From the NCBI RefSeq assembly GCF_001279585.1, contig NZ_LGEC01000126.1, positions 1 through 64,000 on the forward strand: DNA of 64,000 nucleotides, read 5' to 3'. The notes beneath the pieces were generated by a model. That model did not search any database and was not told the DNA's origin. It saw only the letters and a list, made by a program, of their open reading frames with translations. Below, in pieces: positions 40,842 to 50,623 of this stretch. Source of the stretch: Nocardiopsis sp. NRRL B-16309 (GTDB taxonomy: Bacteria; Actinomycetota; Actinomycetes; Streptosporangiales; Streptosporangiaceae). The position numbers and the translations under genes are program-made. Every line of letters begins with the position of its first letter. The stretch's first letter is position 1.

Positions 40842-42584
40842 TCAGCCGCGGCCGGGCACCATCCGGTCGACCCGGAACAGGGTCGTGGTCCCGCTCACCT
40901 CGTGGGCGACCGCCAGGACCGGGACGCCCGGGACCGGGGAGTCGCCGGCCTCGATGAAGGCCAGGCCCTCCGGGCCGAGGCCGCCCGCCGCACGCGTGTC
41001 CGGCTCGGCGGCGAAGTCCCGGTTGTTCAGGTACTGCACGAACGACGCCGACCGGGGGTCGGTGACGTCGTAGACCATCACACCGCCCACGCGCTCCAGT
41101 CCGACGAAGGCGTAGGTGCGGCCGGACACCTTCCCCACCACGACGGCCTCGGGCTCGGGGCCCTTGTCGTCGCTGCGCGCGTCGAAGGAGCTGTCGTCGT
41201 TGTTGGAGTTGAAGAACTCCGGCTCGACCTCGGCGGTGATCCGCTCGAAGTCCGAACCCGAGTCGAAGAGCTGCTCGCCGTCGGCCGTCCAGACCGAGAA
41301 CGACCGGCCGCCGTAGGAGTACAGGTCCTCGTAGCAGCTGCCGTCCGCGCGCAGGCCGTCCTCGACGGACACGTGCAGCCGTCCGAGGTTGGTCTCGTCC
41401 GTCAGCTCCTCGACCGTGCCGATCCCCTGGTCGTTGTCCTCCAGGAAGCCCGCCAGCCGGGGGGAGTCCTCGCACAGGGGCGTGTCCTCGGTCAGGTCGG
41501 CCACCCGGGACTCGTCGGAGTAGCCGTCCCAGCCGCGCGAGTCGCCCTCGTTCGCCGTCACGAGCAGGGTGCGGCCCCGCCAGGAGTAGGTGTCGAACCC
41601 GTCGGGCTGGTACATCCCCTGGACCGGCCAGTTCTCGATGCGGATCTCGTCGTCCCGGTTGGAGGCGTCGAACCCGTTGCCCGGCTCCAGGTGGTCCTTG
41701 GTGCCGAACGGCACGATGTCGGTGAACGAGGCGGACTCCACGTCCAGGACGGCGAAGGCGTTGGCCTCCTGGAGCACGACGTAGGCGGTGCCGTCGTCCA
41801 CGGCGGAGACGTACTCCGGTTCGAGGTTGCGCGCCACCCGGCCCGGCGTGCCGGGTTCCCCGGTGGACAGGTCGGGCCCGTGGACCCGCACGTCGGGGTG
41901 GAGTTCACGGTCCCCGTCCCAGTCGCGGAAGTCGGCCGTGGAGACGTCGTCCTGGCTCAGGTCCGCCGGGTCGCCGGACATGCGGATCACGCTCACCGAG
42001 CCCTCGGGGTCGATGGTGTAGTCGTCGTTCGGCTCGCCCTCGTTGGCCACCAGGAGGGGCCCGCCGTCGGGTCCGAAGGCCGCCATGTCCGGCAGTGCGC
42101 CGACCCGGAGGGCGTTGAGCACGGCGCCCTCGACGTCGAAGAACACCACCCAGCCGGACTCGGTCCTCACGGTGGACTTTACCGCCACCGCCACGACCCC
42201 GTCGCGCACCGCCACGGAGTTGGCTACGGCGCCCCCGCCGATCGTCGACCCGTCGGCCGCCGTCGCGCCGGCGGTCTCCAGGTCGAAGAGCTTGACCGGT
42301 GCCTCGGGGTCGGAGACGTCCAGGACCTCGACGGTGGCGGACGCGGCGCTGACCACGAACAGGCGCTGGGTGTGCGGGTCGTGGGCGACGATCTCGGCCG
42401 CGGACGCGTCGAACACGTCGGAGTGGTGGGTGCCGAGCACGGACAGTTCGATGCCGACGGGTCCGCGTCCGTGCCCATGCCCGTGTCCGTGTCCGCGCCC
42501 GTGTCCGGGATCGGCGTGGGCGATCGACGCGGCCCCTGTCAGGGTGACGGCGACGGCGGCCGTGACCGCCATGGTCTTGCGCAT
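40842..42584 (-). CDS. Secreted choice-of-anchor I (phytase/mesenchyme-like beta-propeller) protein
   Basis: Secreted protein of 580 residues. Signal peptide about 1-25 (ending SIAHA) is followed at once by a Gly/His tract of the form GHGRGHGHGHGHGRG. The rest is a beta-propeller-like domain of the choice-of-anchor I family: NSVAVRDGVVAVAV, LLVANEGEPND, LEPEYVSAV, LLVTANEGDSRGWDGY, GPEPEAVVVG and GPEGLAFIEA repeats. Family proteins are often near alkaline phosphatases or anchored outside the cell; activity is not settled. No C-terminal anchor is seen. The His tract may bind metal. ATG 42584 has AGGAAG 6 bases upstream. Confidence 0.8.
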   Translation of the reverse strand: MRKTMAVTAAVAVTLTGAASIAHADPGHGRGHGHGHGHGRGPVGIELSVLGTHHSDVFDASAAEIVAHDPHTQRLFVVSAASATVEVLDVSDPEAPVKLFDLETAGATAADGSTIGGGAVANSVAVRDGVVAVAVKSTVRTESGWVVFFDVEGAVLNALRVGALPDMAAFGPDGGPLLVANEGEPNDDYTIDPEGSVSVIRMSGDPADLSQDDVSTADFRDWDGDRELHPDVRVHGPDLSTGEPGTPGRVARNLEPEYVSAVDDGTAYVVLQEANAFAVLDVESASFTDIVPFGTKDHLEPGNGFDASNRDDEIRIENWPVQGMYQPDGFDTYSWRGRTLLVTANEGDSRGWDGYSDESRVADLTEDTPLCEDSPRLAGFLEDNDQGIGTVEELTDETNLGRLHVSVEDGLRADGSCYEDLYSYGGRSFSVWTADGEQLFDSGSDFERITAEVEPEFFNSNNDDSSFDARSDDKGPEPEAVVVGKVSGRTYAFVGLERVGGVMVYDVTDPRSASFVQYLNNRDFAAEPDTRAAGGLGPEGLAFIEAGDSPVPGVPVLAVAHEVSGTTTLFRVDRMVPGRG

Positions 42585-42701
42585 GAGGCTTCCTGGTGGT
42601 TTCGGGGGAACCGAGCGCGATCACGCTCGGGCCGAAGCCAACCAGGAGGCCGCGAACACGGGGTGACGGCGGCTCTTCCACCAGGTGAAGGAGGCCGTCG
42701 T

Positions 42702-43658
42702 TCAGCGGCGCGCGTCCGCGCGCAGGGACAGCGCCACGTGGACCAGCGCGCGGCAGCGGGCGAACTCCAGGGCGGTGAACGGAACGCCCACCCGCCGACC
42801 GCCGCCGCCCGCCGGGTCTCCGTGCCGGGGCGGACCGCCACGCCGCCCGCCGCCGCCCGCGGACGGCGCGGCGCCGCCCTCGCGGCGCACCACGAGGACA
42901 CCGCCGCCGGGTGCCGGGAGCGTCATGGTCGTGCCGGACAGGTCCTCGCGGCCCATGCCCTCCGGCGCACGCGCGAGGAGTTGGACGTCCTGCGCCGCCG
43001 ACAGCGCCATCAGCGACCGCTCCAGGGTCGTGGCGCCGGTGATCAGAGCGCTGACCAGGGCGAGCGTGCGGCTCGTGGTGTCACTGAGCTCGTGGACGTC
43101 GGCCGGGCGCACGATCACGTCCCGGACGCCCGCCCCCTGCACGGCGCTGTACAGGTCGCCCTCGTCCACCCGTGCGGGGGCGTTGACGAAGAACTCGTCT
43201 ATGGCCTCGGGGCCGCCCGGGTGGACCTGCATGAGCCGGATGTCGACCCCGAGCGCGGCGAACCGCGAGGTGAGCGCGGCCAGGCCGCCGGGGACGTCGG
43301 CGACGGTCACCCGGACGCTCCACAGCCGGTCGTCGGCGTGGTCGTGCAGGGGCGCGGGGAGGGGGTCGACGGGCGCGGTGGACCCCGTGGGCCCGGTGGG
43401 CCCGCCGCGCCGGAGCCGCCGCCGGGCCGCGTGCGCGGCGCGCTGGCGGTGCCACCGGTGCATTCCGGACACCGCGAGCAGGAGTACGCCCACGGCGATC
43501 AGCACGCCGACCCCGCCGTCGCTGTGGCCGAGCGAGAGCACCACGACGTGCGCCGCCCCGGCCGCGAGCAGAAGGATTCCCAGGTCGAGCGCCTCGCGGC
43601 CGAGGAAGCCGGGGCGCGTGTGGTCGTCGGTTCCGTAATCACCCTCGGAAGCGTCCAT
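42702..43658 (-). CDS. Membrane protein with ACT-like domain
   Basis: Protein of 318 residues. Two hydrophobic segments lie at about 23-45 and 48-66, followed by an Arg-rich stretch. An ACT-like fold begins near 112: WSVRVTVADVPGGLAALTSR then FAALGVDIRLMQVHP. ACT domains bind amino acids or small ligands. A second ligand-binding-like region follows, with DLYSAVQGAGVRDVIVRP. The C-terminal tail is Gly/Arg-rich and low-complexity (about 260-290). A membrane ACT protein may sense small molecules, but nothing nearby tells which. It stands alone, with no operon partner. Confidence 0.65.
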   Translation of the reverse strand: MDASEGDYGTDDHTRPGFLGREALDLGILLLAAGAAHVVVLSLGHSDGGVGVLIAVGVLLLAVSGMHRWHRQRAAHAARRRLRRGGPTGPTGSTAPVDPLPAPLHDHADDRLWSVRVTVADVPGGLAALTSRFAALGVDIRLMQVHPGGPEAIDEFFVNAPARVDEGDLYSAVQGAGVRDVIVRPADVHELSDTTSRTLALVSALITGATTLERSLMALSAAQDVQLLARAPEGMGREDLSGTTMTLPAPGGGVLVVRREGGAAPSAGGGGRRGGPPRHGDPAGGGGRRVGVPFTALEFARCRALVHVALSLRADARR

Positions 43659-43997
43659 GCCACGACAGTGCCAAGCCGACGTTGCGGGGATCGTTCACTC
43701 TGTGACGGGCCGGTAACGACAGAGCGTGACACTGGTCACGGAGCGGGGTCGCCGCAGGATTCCACGCCCTCGACCAGGCATTCGACCTCGGCGCCCAGTC
43801 CACGCGGTCCCGGCGTGCGCGCCCCTGTTCGTCACGGCCGCCTCCGCCGTCGCCGCGACACCGCGCGGCGACGCCGTCTCCGACCCGCTGGCCGTGGCCC
43901 CCGTGACACGGGGGGTACCGCCGGACGCGAACCACCGTGTGCGCCCGTGGGCTCGTGAACCCGTGCACCCGGCGGGCCCACGGGCCCGCCCCTCGCA
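43659..43997. other. 339-base gap, no gene
   Basis: Lies between the start of the ACT-protein gene and the stop of the SDR gene. It holds GTGAC-ACTG-GTCAC at 43726-43739, a weak palindrome about 70 bases before the ACT-protein start. I see no other feature. Confidence 0.4.
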
Positions 43998-44762
43998 CTA
44001 CCCGCGTCCGGCGTAGGGCATCTCCCGCGCCATCACCGTCACCTGCGGCACGGAGACGTCCGGCGGCAGCGAGACGATGTGCGCGATGGTCGACGCCACG
44101 TGCGCCGGGTCGATCACGGGCTCGGCGCGCACCGAGCCGTCGGGCTGGACGGCGCCGGCCCCGAACCCCGCCACCATCGCGGTCGACGCGTTGCCCACGT
44201 CGATCTGCGTGCAGGCGATCCCGTGGCCCCGCAGGTCGAGGTTCATCGACGCGGTCAGCCCCGAGACGGCGTGCTTGCTCACGGTGTAGGCCACGCTGGA
44301 CGGGCGCGGCACGTGCGCCGACACGGACCCGTTGTTGATGATCCGGCCGCCGCGGGGGTCCTGCTCCTTCATCAGGCGGGCCGCCTCGCGCGCGCAGTAC
44401 ATCGACCCGGTGACGTTGGTGGCCAGGACGCTCTGCCAGTCGTCGTCGGAGACGGTGTCGACGGCGGCGCTCGGCCCGAACACCCCGGCGTTGTTCACCA
44501 GCACGTCCACCCGGCCGAACCGCTCGCGGACCAGCGCGAACAGCGCGCGCACGGAGTCGGCGCGGGTCACGTCGGCCTCGGCCACCACCGCGCGGGGGTG
44601 GCCGTCGGCGGTCTCCTCCAGAGCTGCGCGCCGGCGGCCCGCCAGCACCACCGCGTACCCGTCGCCGAGCAGCCGCCCCGCGGTGGCCCGCCCCAGCCCC
44701 GATCCGGCTCCCGTCAGCACCACGACGCCCCGCCCGGCCGTCTCCGCCCTCGCCTCCGCCAC
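43998..44762 (-). CDS. Short-chain dehydrogenase/reductase (SDR)
   Basis: Classical SDR of about 254 residues. Cofactor motif TGAGSGLGRATA is near residues 16-27, then an NNAGV motif, active-site serine in IINNGSVSAH and YTVSKHA with catalytic Tyr and Lys. The basic residues after the second strand (AGRRRAALEE) suggest NADP(H). I prefer GTG 44762, which has GGGGAG about 8 bases upstream, over an in-frame GTG at 44783 with none. The substrate is unknown. It runs opposite to the exporter genes that follow. Confidence 0.85.
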   Translation of the reverse strand: MAEARAETAGRGVVVLTGAGSGLGRATAGRLLGDGYAVVLAGRRRAALEETADGHPRAVVAEADVTRADSVRALFALVRERFGRVDVLVNNAGVFGPSAAVDTVSDDDWQSVLATNVTGSMYCAREAARLMKEQDPRGGRIINNGSVSAHVPRPSSVAYTVSKHAVSGLTASMNLDLRGHGIACTQIDVGNASTAMVAGFGAGAVQPDGSVRAEPVIDPAHVASTIAHIVSLPPDVSVPQVTVMAREMPYAGRG

Positions 44763-45045
44763 CCGCGGTCTCCCCTCGTCCACCAGCGTGTTCGCCGCCC
44801 CGGCCGGTCGCGGTCCGGAGCGGCCGTCGTGGAACGGTACCGCCCGCCGGGCGCGAGGGCCGGTACCGGTCCCCGGATGTGCTAGCGTCGCTTCCTCGCG
44901 GCGACCCGGACCTGTGTCCGCATCAGGGACGTGCCGGACCCCCGTGTCTCCTCCGGGGGCGGTTCCTGTCCCCAGGCCCCGCTCCCGTTCCGAGACCGGT
45001 CGTTCATCTTCTGCACGGTCTCGATCTGCCAGGGAGTACGCGCTC

Positions 45046-45846
45046 GTGCGTGTCTACTGCGCGGTGGCCGCCCGAGGGCTGCGCCGCTATTCCACCTACC
45101 GCGCGGCCGTGGCCGCCGGGCTGTTCACCAACAGCGTCTTCGGCGTCATCAACGCGATGGTGCTGCTCGCCCTCTTCGCGGCCCGCCCCGAGATCAACGG
45201 TTACGACGCCGAGGACGCGGTCACCCAGGTCTTCGTCGCCCAGGGCCTGATCGCGGTGGTCGCGATCATGGGCTCGCCCCTGGAACTCGGCGAGCGGATA
45301 CGTACCGGCGCCGTGGCCACCGACCTGCTGCGCCCGGTCTCGCTCCTGGGGTGGTGGCTGGCCGACGACCTCGGCCGCGCCGCCTTCCACCTGGTGTTCC
45401 GGGGCATCCCCGTCTTCGCCGTCGGGGCGTTCCTGTTCGACCTGCTCATCCCGACCGACCCGTGGCGGTGGGCGGCGGTGGCGGTGTCGATCGCGCTGGC
45501 CACGCTCGTCTCCTTCGCGCTGCGCTACCTGTACGAGCTGGCCGGGTTCTGGCTGATGGACACCCGCGGCGTCCAGACGGTCGCAGGGTTGCTGGGTCCG
45601 ATCGCCGCGGGCATGCTGCTGCCGCTGCCCCTGTTCCCCGCGGGCGTGGGCGAGGTGCTGCGGCTCCTGCCCTGGGCGTCCATCGTGCAGCTGCCCGCGG
45701 AGGTCTTCCTCGGCAAGGACACCCTCCCTGGCGGCACCGTCCTGAGCGGCCTCGCGGTCCAGGCCGGATGGGCCCTGGCCCTGTTCGCGTTCGCCGCGTG
45801 GGCCACCTCCCGAGCGACCGCCCGGGTAGTGGTCCAGGGTGGTTGA
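45046..45846 (+). CDS. ABC-2-type exporter permease, subunit 1
   Basis: Membrane protein of 266 residues with about six helices, of the uncharacterised ABC-2-like permease group that occurs in pairs. Short motifs such as LELGERIRTGAVATDLLRPV mark the cytoplasmic coupling region shared with the next gene. GTG 45046 has AGGGAG 9 bases upstream and gives a normal N terminus. Its end overlaps the next gene by 8 bases. With that permease and the ATPase at 46.7 kb it forms a complete exporter; cargo is unknown. Confidence 0.85.
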   Translation: MRVYCAVAARGLRRYSTYRAAVAAGLFTNSVFGVINAMVLLALFAARPEINGYDAEDAVTQVFVAQGLIAVVAIMGSPLELGERIRTGAVATDLLRPVSLLGWWLADDLGRAAFHLVFRGIPVFAVGAFLFDLLIPTDPWRWAAVAVSIALATLVSFALRYLYELAGFWLMDTRGVQTVAGLLGPIAAGMLLPLPLFPAGVGEVLRLLPWASIVQLPAEVFLGKDTLPGGTVLSGLAVQAGWALALFAFAAWATSRATARVVVQGG

Positions 45847-46702
45847 CCTCCTCGGAAGCGTGCGCGGCGGCAGGGACGTCCGCCCCCGCCGGAACCCGGC
45901 CGGTACCCCCGTGCGCACCTACCTCCGCCTGGCGTGGACGTGGTGCCGGGCCATGGCGCAGTACCCGGCGTCGCTCGTCCTGATGAGCCTGGCCACGTCC
46001 CTGGGCGCGATCGCGGAGATCGGCGCGGTCCTGGTCGTGTACACGCACGCCGGCCGGTTGGCCGGGTTCGACGTGCACGAGGGCCTGCTCATCGCCGGGC
46101 TGGCCACCACCGCGTTCGGCTGCGCCAACATGCTCATGGGGTCGGTCGAGAGCCTGGGACAGCACATCCGCACGGGCACCCTGGACGCGATGCTGGTCCG
46201 GCCCGTCTCCCCGCTGGTGCAGATGGCCACCGACCGCTTCGCGCCCCGCCGTCTGGGCCGCATCCTGCCCGCCGCCGGGGTCACGGCCTACGCCCTGGCC
46301 GCCGCCGGCATCGACTGGACCCCCGGCCGGGTGCTGGCGCTGACGGTGTTCCTGGTGTCGGGGACCGCCATCGCCTGCGCGATCTGGGTGATCGGCGCGT
46401 GCCTGCAGTTCGTCCTCCCCGACGCCCGGGAGGCGGCCCACTCGGTGACCTACGGCGGCCAGGCGCTGGTGGAGTATCCGCTGTCGGTCTACTCGCGCGG
46501 AGTCGTGCGCGCCGCCACGTTCGTCGTGCCGCTGTCCTTCGTCAGCTGGCAGCCCGCCCTCTACCTGCTGGGCCGCCCCGATCCCACGGGCCTGCCGGAC
46601 GCCCTGCGGCTGGCCACCCCCCTCGTCGCCGTCCTGCTGTGCGCCCTGGCCGCCGCCACCTGGCGGTTCGGGCTGCGCCACTACCGATCCACCGGGAGCT
46701 GA
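45839..46702 (+). CDS. ABC-2-type exporter permease, subunit 2
   Basis: Membrane protein of 287 residues with about six helices. SLGQHIRTGTLDAMLVRPVSP mirrors the coupling segment of subunit 1, so the two are paralogous half-channels. GTG 45839 lies inside the last codons of subunit 1. The ATPase gene starts 4 bases after its stop. The first 25 residues are polar and may be cytoplasmic. Confidence 0.85.
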   Translation: MVDLLGSVRGGRDVRPRRNPAGTPVRTYLRLAWTWCRAMAQYPASLVLMSLATSLGAIAEIGAVLVVYTHAGRLAGFDVHEGLLIAGLATTAFGCANMLMGSVESLGQHIRTGTLDAMLVRPVSPLVQMATDRFAPRRLGRILPAAGVTAYALAAAGIDWTPGRVLALTVFLVSGTAIACAIWVIGACLQFVLPDAREAAHSVTYGGQALVEYPLSVYSRGVVRAATFVVPLSFVSWQPALYLLGRPDPTGLPDALRLATPLVAVLLCALAAATWRFGLRHYRSTGS

Positions 46703-46705
46703 CCG

Positions 46706-47704
46706 ATGCCGCCGAAGACCACCGCCGTCCCCGCCCGCGCCTGCGTCGAACCGATCATCGAGGCGGTCGGCCTGGGCCGGGATTTCACCGTCAGCGAGGG
46801 CCCCTTCCTGCGCCGCCGGCGGCGCACCGTCAGCGCGGTGCGCGACGTGGACCTGACCGTGTTCCCCGGGGAGATCGTCGGCTACCTCGGGCCCAACGGG
46901 GCCGGGAAGAGTTCGACGATGAAGATGCTCACCGGCATCCTCAGTCCGACCCAGGGCCGGGTGCGGGTCACCGGTCTGGAGCCGGCCCGCCGGCGCACCC
47001 GGCTCGCCGCGCGGATCGGGGTCGTGTTCGGGCAGCGCTCCACCCTGTGGTGGGACCTGCCGCTGCGCGACAGCTTCGAGCTCACGCGGCACATGTACCG
47101 CGTCCCGGCCGCCGACCACGCGCGACGGCTCGCCGAGCTGACCGCGCTGCTGGAACTCGGCCCGTTCCTGTCCACCCCGGTGCGCCAGCTCTCCCTGGGC
47201 CAGCGCATGCGCGGCGATCTGACGGCGGCCCTGCTGCACGGGCCCCGCCTCCTGGTGCTCGACGAGCCCACGATCGGGCTGGACGTGGTCAGCAAGTCGA
47301 CCATCCGCGAGTTCCTGCTGCGGCTCAACGCCGAGGAGGGCACGACGATCCTGCTGACCACGCACGACCTGGGCGACGTGGAACGCCTGTGCGAGCGGGT
47401 GGTGGTGATCGACCAGGGGAGGTTGGCCTACGACGGCGGCCTCGCCGGGCTGCGCGCGAGCGTGCCCTCGCCCCGCGTCCTGGTCGTGGACCTGGTCGGG
47501 CCCGCCGCGCCGCTCACGGTCGAGGGAGCCCGGTGTGTACGCGTGGACGGCCCCCGGCAGTGGCTGGAGCTGTCCGACAACCCGGCGCGCGTCATCGCCG
47601 AGGTGACCCGGCGGCACGAGGTCGCGGACCTGACGCTGCGCGAGCCCGACATCGAGAGCGTGGTCGCCGCCCTGTACCGGCGTTCGGCCGCCACTGCCGG
47701 ATAG
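46706..47704 (+). CDS. ABC exporter ATP-binding protein
   Basis: ATPase of 332 residues, DrrA-like in form. Walker A GPNGAGKSS (about 70-78), signature LSLGQRMRGDL, Walker B LLVLDEPTIGLDVVSK and switch histidine in LLTTHDLGD. A C-terminal extension of about 80 residues (VEGARCVRVDGPRQWLEL onward) is typical of drug- or lipid-export ATPases. It drives the two permeases coded just upstream; three genes in a row with overlaps form one operon. Confidence 0.92.
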   Translation: MPPKTTAVPARACVEPIIEAVGLGRDFTVSEGPFLRRRRRTVSAVRDVDLTVFPGEIVGYLGPNGAGKSSTMKMLTGILSPTQGRVRVTGLEPARRRTRLAARIGVVFGQRSTLWWDLPLRDSFELTRHMYRVPAADHARRLAELTALLELGPFLSTPVRQLSLGQRMRGDLTAALLHGPRLLVLDEPTIGLDVVSKSTIREFLLRLNAEEGTTILLTTHDLGDVERLCERVVVIDQGRLAYDGGLAGLRASVPSPRVLVVDLVGPAAPLTVEGARCVRVDGPRQWLELSDNPARVIAEVTRRHEVADLTLREPDIESVVAALYRRSAATAG

Positions 47705-47825
47705 GACGCGCACCACCGCGGAAGGCCCCCCGGCGCCCGGCTGCTCCCGCTGGTGGCGGAACGGACGGCGGGCGCCGCGGTGTGGGGACGCGCCACCCCG
47801 TGCGGATCGTGCGGGCCCGACCGGC

Positions 47826-48719
47826 ATGATGGCGGGCATGGGGATCTGGCTGGGAATCGTGTTCGGTGTGCTCTCGTGCGCGGCCTACACGGCCGCGGCG
47901 GTGGCGCAGCGCAGGCTCGCCGTCCGCGTCCGGGCGCCGCTGACGCGCCGCGGTGAGCTGGCCGCGCTGCTGCGCCATCCCCTGTGGTGGGTGTCCCTGG
48001 TCTTCAACGGCGGACGCGCGGGCTTCCAGGTGGCGGCCGTGAGCTTCGCTCCGCTGACCGTGGTGCAGCCCCTGGGCGTTCTGGTGCTGGTGTTCGGTAT
48101 CCCGTGGTCGGCCCGGCTGGGCGGGCGCCGGGTCGGCCGCGAGGAGTGGCGTGGCGCCGCCTTCACCGTGGTGGCGCTGGGCGTGCTGCTCGCGGTGACG
48201 GTCACCGGCGGGCAGGGCGGGGTGCTCAGCGACACCGGTTCGATCGTTGTGGGCCTGGGCACGGTCGGCCTGCTGGCGCTGACGGCGTGGGCGGCCGGCC
48301 GGACCCGCACGGCGGCGTGGCGCAGCTACCTGCTCGCCGGGGCCGCGGGGGTGGCGTTCGGCGTCTCGTCGGCGACCGTCAAGACCGCGGTCGCGGTCTT
48401 CGGCGACACCGGAGCCGTCGGCATGCTGCACCCGTCCGTGTTGGCGACGGCGGTGATCGCGGTGTTCGGGCTGTTCCTCGCCCAGGCGGCCTACCAGGGG
48501 ATGGACCTCGGGGCTCCGCTGGGCATCACCACCATCGCCAACCCGGTCGCCGCGGCGGTCGTGGGCGTGGCCTTCATGGGCGAGGCCTACGCGGGAGGCT
48601 GGTGGGGCGGCGCGGTCGCCGCGGTGTGCGCGCTGCTCGCCGCGTACGGCATCCGCCTGCTCACGGTGCCGCAGAACGGGGCCCCGACGGAGGCGCCGGA
48701 TCCCGAACCGGCCGCATAA
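47826..48719 (+). CDS. DMT-superfamily (EamA-like) transporter
   Basis: Integral membrane protein of about 297 residues with nine or ten helices, DMT superfamily. The N-terminal half has LGIVFGVLSCAAYTAAAVAQ and the second helix pair LTVVQPLGVLVLVFGIP; the second half repeats the plan (GAPLGITTIANPVAAAVVG). It may export small metabolites. ATG 47826, 47829 and 47838 are all in frame, and none has a clear ribosome site. The gene stands alone between the exporter and nadE. Confidence 0.8.
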   Translation: MMAGMGIWLGIVFGVLSCAAYTAAAVAQRRLAVRVRAPLTRRGELAALLRHPLWWVSLVFNGGRAGFQVAAVSFAPLTVVQPLGVLVLVFGIPWSARLGGRRVGREEWRGAAFTVVALGVLLAVTVTGGQGGVLSDTGSIVVGLGTVGLLALTAWAAGRTRTAAWRSYLLAGAAGVAFGVSSATVKTAVAVFGDTGAVGMLHPSVLATAVIAVFGLFLAQAAYQGMDLGAPLGITTIANPVAAAVVGVAFMGEAYAGGWWGGAVAAVCALLAAYGIRLLTVPQNGAPTEAPDPEPAA

Positions 48720-48868
48720 CGTTTCTCCGTACACCGCCCCCGGCCGGGGCCTCCCGGTTTCGTTGCGTTGTGTTTCGTCGCTTCGAGGGCGATGGCCGCC
48801 GCCGCGAGCCGGTGCGGCCGGGTGGCCGCCGCCCCCGGCCGGTACGCCGGGGAGGCGGCCGCAGGGCG

Positions 48869-50623
48869 TCAGAGCAACCAGCGGTTCGTGATCGGCAGCC
48901 GCCGGTCACGTCCGAGGGTGCGCTTGGTGATCTTGGGGCCGGGCGGGTACTGACGGCGCTGGTGCTCGGCCCGGTCGACCAGCCGGACGACGTGCCGGAC
49001 GAGGTCCGGCGGGAAGCCGGCCGCGGTCAGGGCCGAGGCGCCGTGGTCGGTCCCGATATAGGCGTCCAGCAACCCGTCGAGGACCTCGTACCCGGGCTGC
49101 TCCGGCGCCGATCCGACGGCGTCCCACCCCCGAGCCGGGTCCCGCACCAGTGCCCGCTCCGGGATGGGCGGGGCCCCGTCCGTGTTCGGCTTCTGGGCGT
49201 TGCGCCACTGGGCCAGCTCCCGGACCAGTGTCTTCCAGCAGTCCCGGAGCGGCGCGTAGGCTCCCGCGCCGTCTCCGTGGTGAGCGCACAGGCCCATCGC
49301 CAGCTCGCTCTTGTCCCCGGTCGCCAGGATCAGGTGGCCCTCCTCTCGGGAGAGGGCCTTGAGGAGGACACCCCTGGACTGCTCCAGGAGGTCCTCCCCG
49401 CTCCCCGCGCCGGCGACGGTGATCGTCGACTCCAGGGCGTCGAGCAGCGTGTCCACGGGATACAGGCGCCGGGTGAGGCCCTGCCGTTTGATCAGTTCCT
49501 CGGCGTCGTCCAGGGCGGCGGGGTCACAGCCCCGACCCGGCATGACGAGCGCGTGGACGGCGTCCGCCCCCACCGCGTCGGCGGCGATCGTGGCGGCCAG
49601 CGCGGAGTCGGCTCCGCCGGAGACGCCGACCAGGACCGAGGTGAAGCCGTTCTTGCGGACGTGGTCGCGCACGCCGACCACGAGGGCGGAGTAGACCTCG
49701 CCGAGGTCGTTCAGGGGGTTGCGGCGCGGTGCGAGCGACGGCGGACGCGTCTCGTACGGCGCCGGAGCGCGGTCCGAGACCGTGTACCGGACGACGCGGA
49801 ATCCGCCGGCCTCGTCCGCCTGTCCAAGGGTGTTCTCCGCCCGGGGCAGGACGACGTCGGTGACCAGCAGCTCCTCATCGAACTGCGCGGCGCGGGCTAC
49901 GAGCTCCCCGTCGGCGTCGACGATGAGCGAGTCCCCCTCGAAGACGAGGTCGTCCTGGCCGCCGGTCATGTTCACGTAGCCGATGGCGGCGCCGAGTTCG
50001 CGTGCGCGGCGTTGGCACAACCCCAGCCGCACGTCGTCCTTGTGCCTCTCGTAGGGCGAGCCGTTGAGGGTGATCAGCATGCCCGCACCCGCCTCGGCCG
50101 CCGCGGCGACGGGGCCGCCGTCCTGCCACAGGTCCTCACAGATCGCGAAGGCGATGTCGGCCCCGTGCAGCTGGAGCAGCGGCAGCGTGTCTCCGGGAAC
50201 GAAGTACCGGAACTCGTCGAACACACCGTAGTTCGGCAGGTGGTGTTTGGCCGAGACGAGCCGGATCCGGCCCTCGTGCAACACCGCGAGGGAGTTCTGC
50301 GGGGCGCCGGAGGGCTGGCCGAACCGGGGCCCGGGCCCCTTCCTTCGGCTGAGGAAGCCCACGACGACCGGGAGGTGCGCGAGACCCTCCGAGGCGAGCC
50401 GGGCCGCGAGGTTGTGGGTGGCCTTGGTGGAAGCGGAGACGAAACCGTCCCGCAGGGCGAGATCCTCGACCGAGTATCCCGTGACGACCATCTCGGGGAA
50501 CACGACGAGATGGGCTCCAGCGTCACTCGCCTGGCGAGCGTGAGCGACGACGCTGTCGCAATTACCTTCCAGATCTCCGACAATCGGGTTGATCTGGGCC
50601 AGAGCTATACGAAGTTGTACCAC
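48869..50623 (-). CDS. nadE: Glutamine-dependent NAD+ synthetase NadE
   Basis: Two-domain enzyme of about 584 residues that converts nicotinate adenine dinucleotide to NAD+ with ammonia from glutamine. The glutaminase domain (about 1-270) is a nitrilase-fold: glutamate in VVFPEMVVTGYS, lysine in VSAKHHLPNYG, cysteine in FAICEDLWQDGG. The synthetase domain (about 300-584) has the P-loop LVGVSGGADSALAAT and the TGDKSELAMGLC motif. I set the start at GTG 50623 (VVQLRIALAQINP); no ribosome site is visible, so the message may be leaderless. The frame is open up to 50695. Confidence 0.94.
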   Translation of the reverse strand: MVQLRIALAQINPIVGDLEGNCDSVVAHARQASDAGAHLVVFPEMVVTGYSVEDLALRDGFVSASTKATHNLAARLASEGLAHLPVVVGFLSRRKGPGPRFGQPSGAPQNSLAVLHEGRIRLVSAKHHLPNYGVFDEFRYFVPGDTLPLLQLHGADIAFAICEDLWQDGGPVAAAAEAGAGMLITLNGSPYERHKDDVRLGLCQRRARELGAAIGYVNMTGGQDDLVFEGDSLIVDADGELVARAAQFDEELLVTDVVLPRAENTLGQADEAGGFRVVRYTVSDRAPAPYETRPPSLAPRRNPLNDLGEVYSALVVGVRDHVRKNGFTSVLVGVSGGADSALAATIAADAVGADAVHALVMPGRGCDPAALDDAEELIKRQGLTRRLYPVDTLLDALESTITVAGAGSGEDLLEQSRGVLLKALSREEGHLILATGDKSELAMGLCAHHGDGAGAYAPLRDCWKTLVRELAQWRNAQKPNTDGAPPIPERALVRDPARGWDAVGSAPEQPGYEVLDGLLDAYIGTDHGASALTAAGFPPDLVRHVVRLVDRAEHQRRQYPPGPKITKRTLGRDRRLPITNRWLL

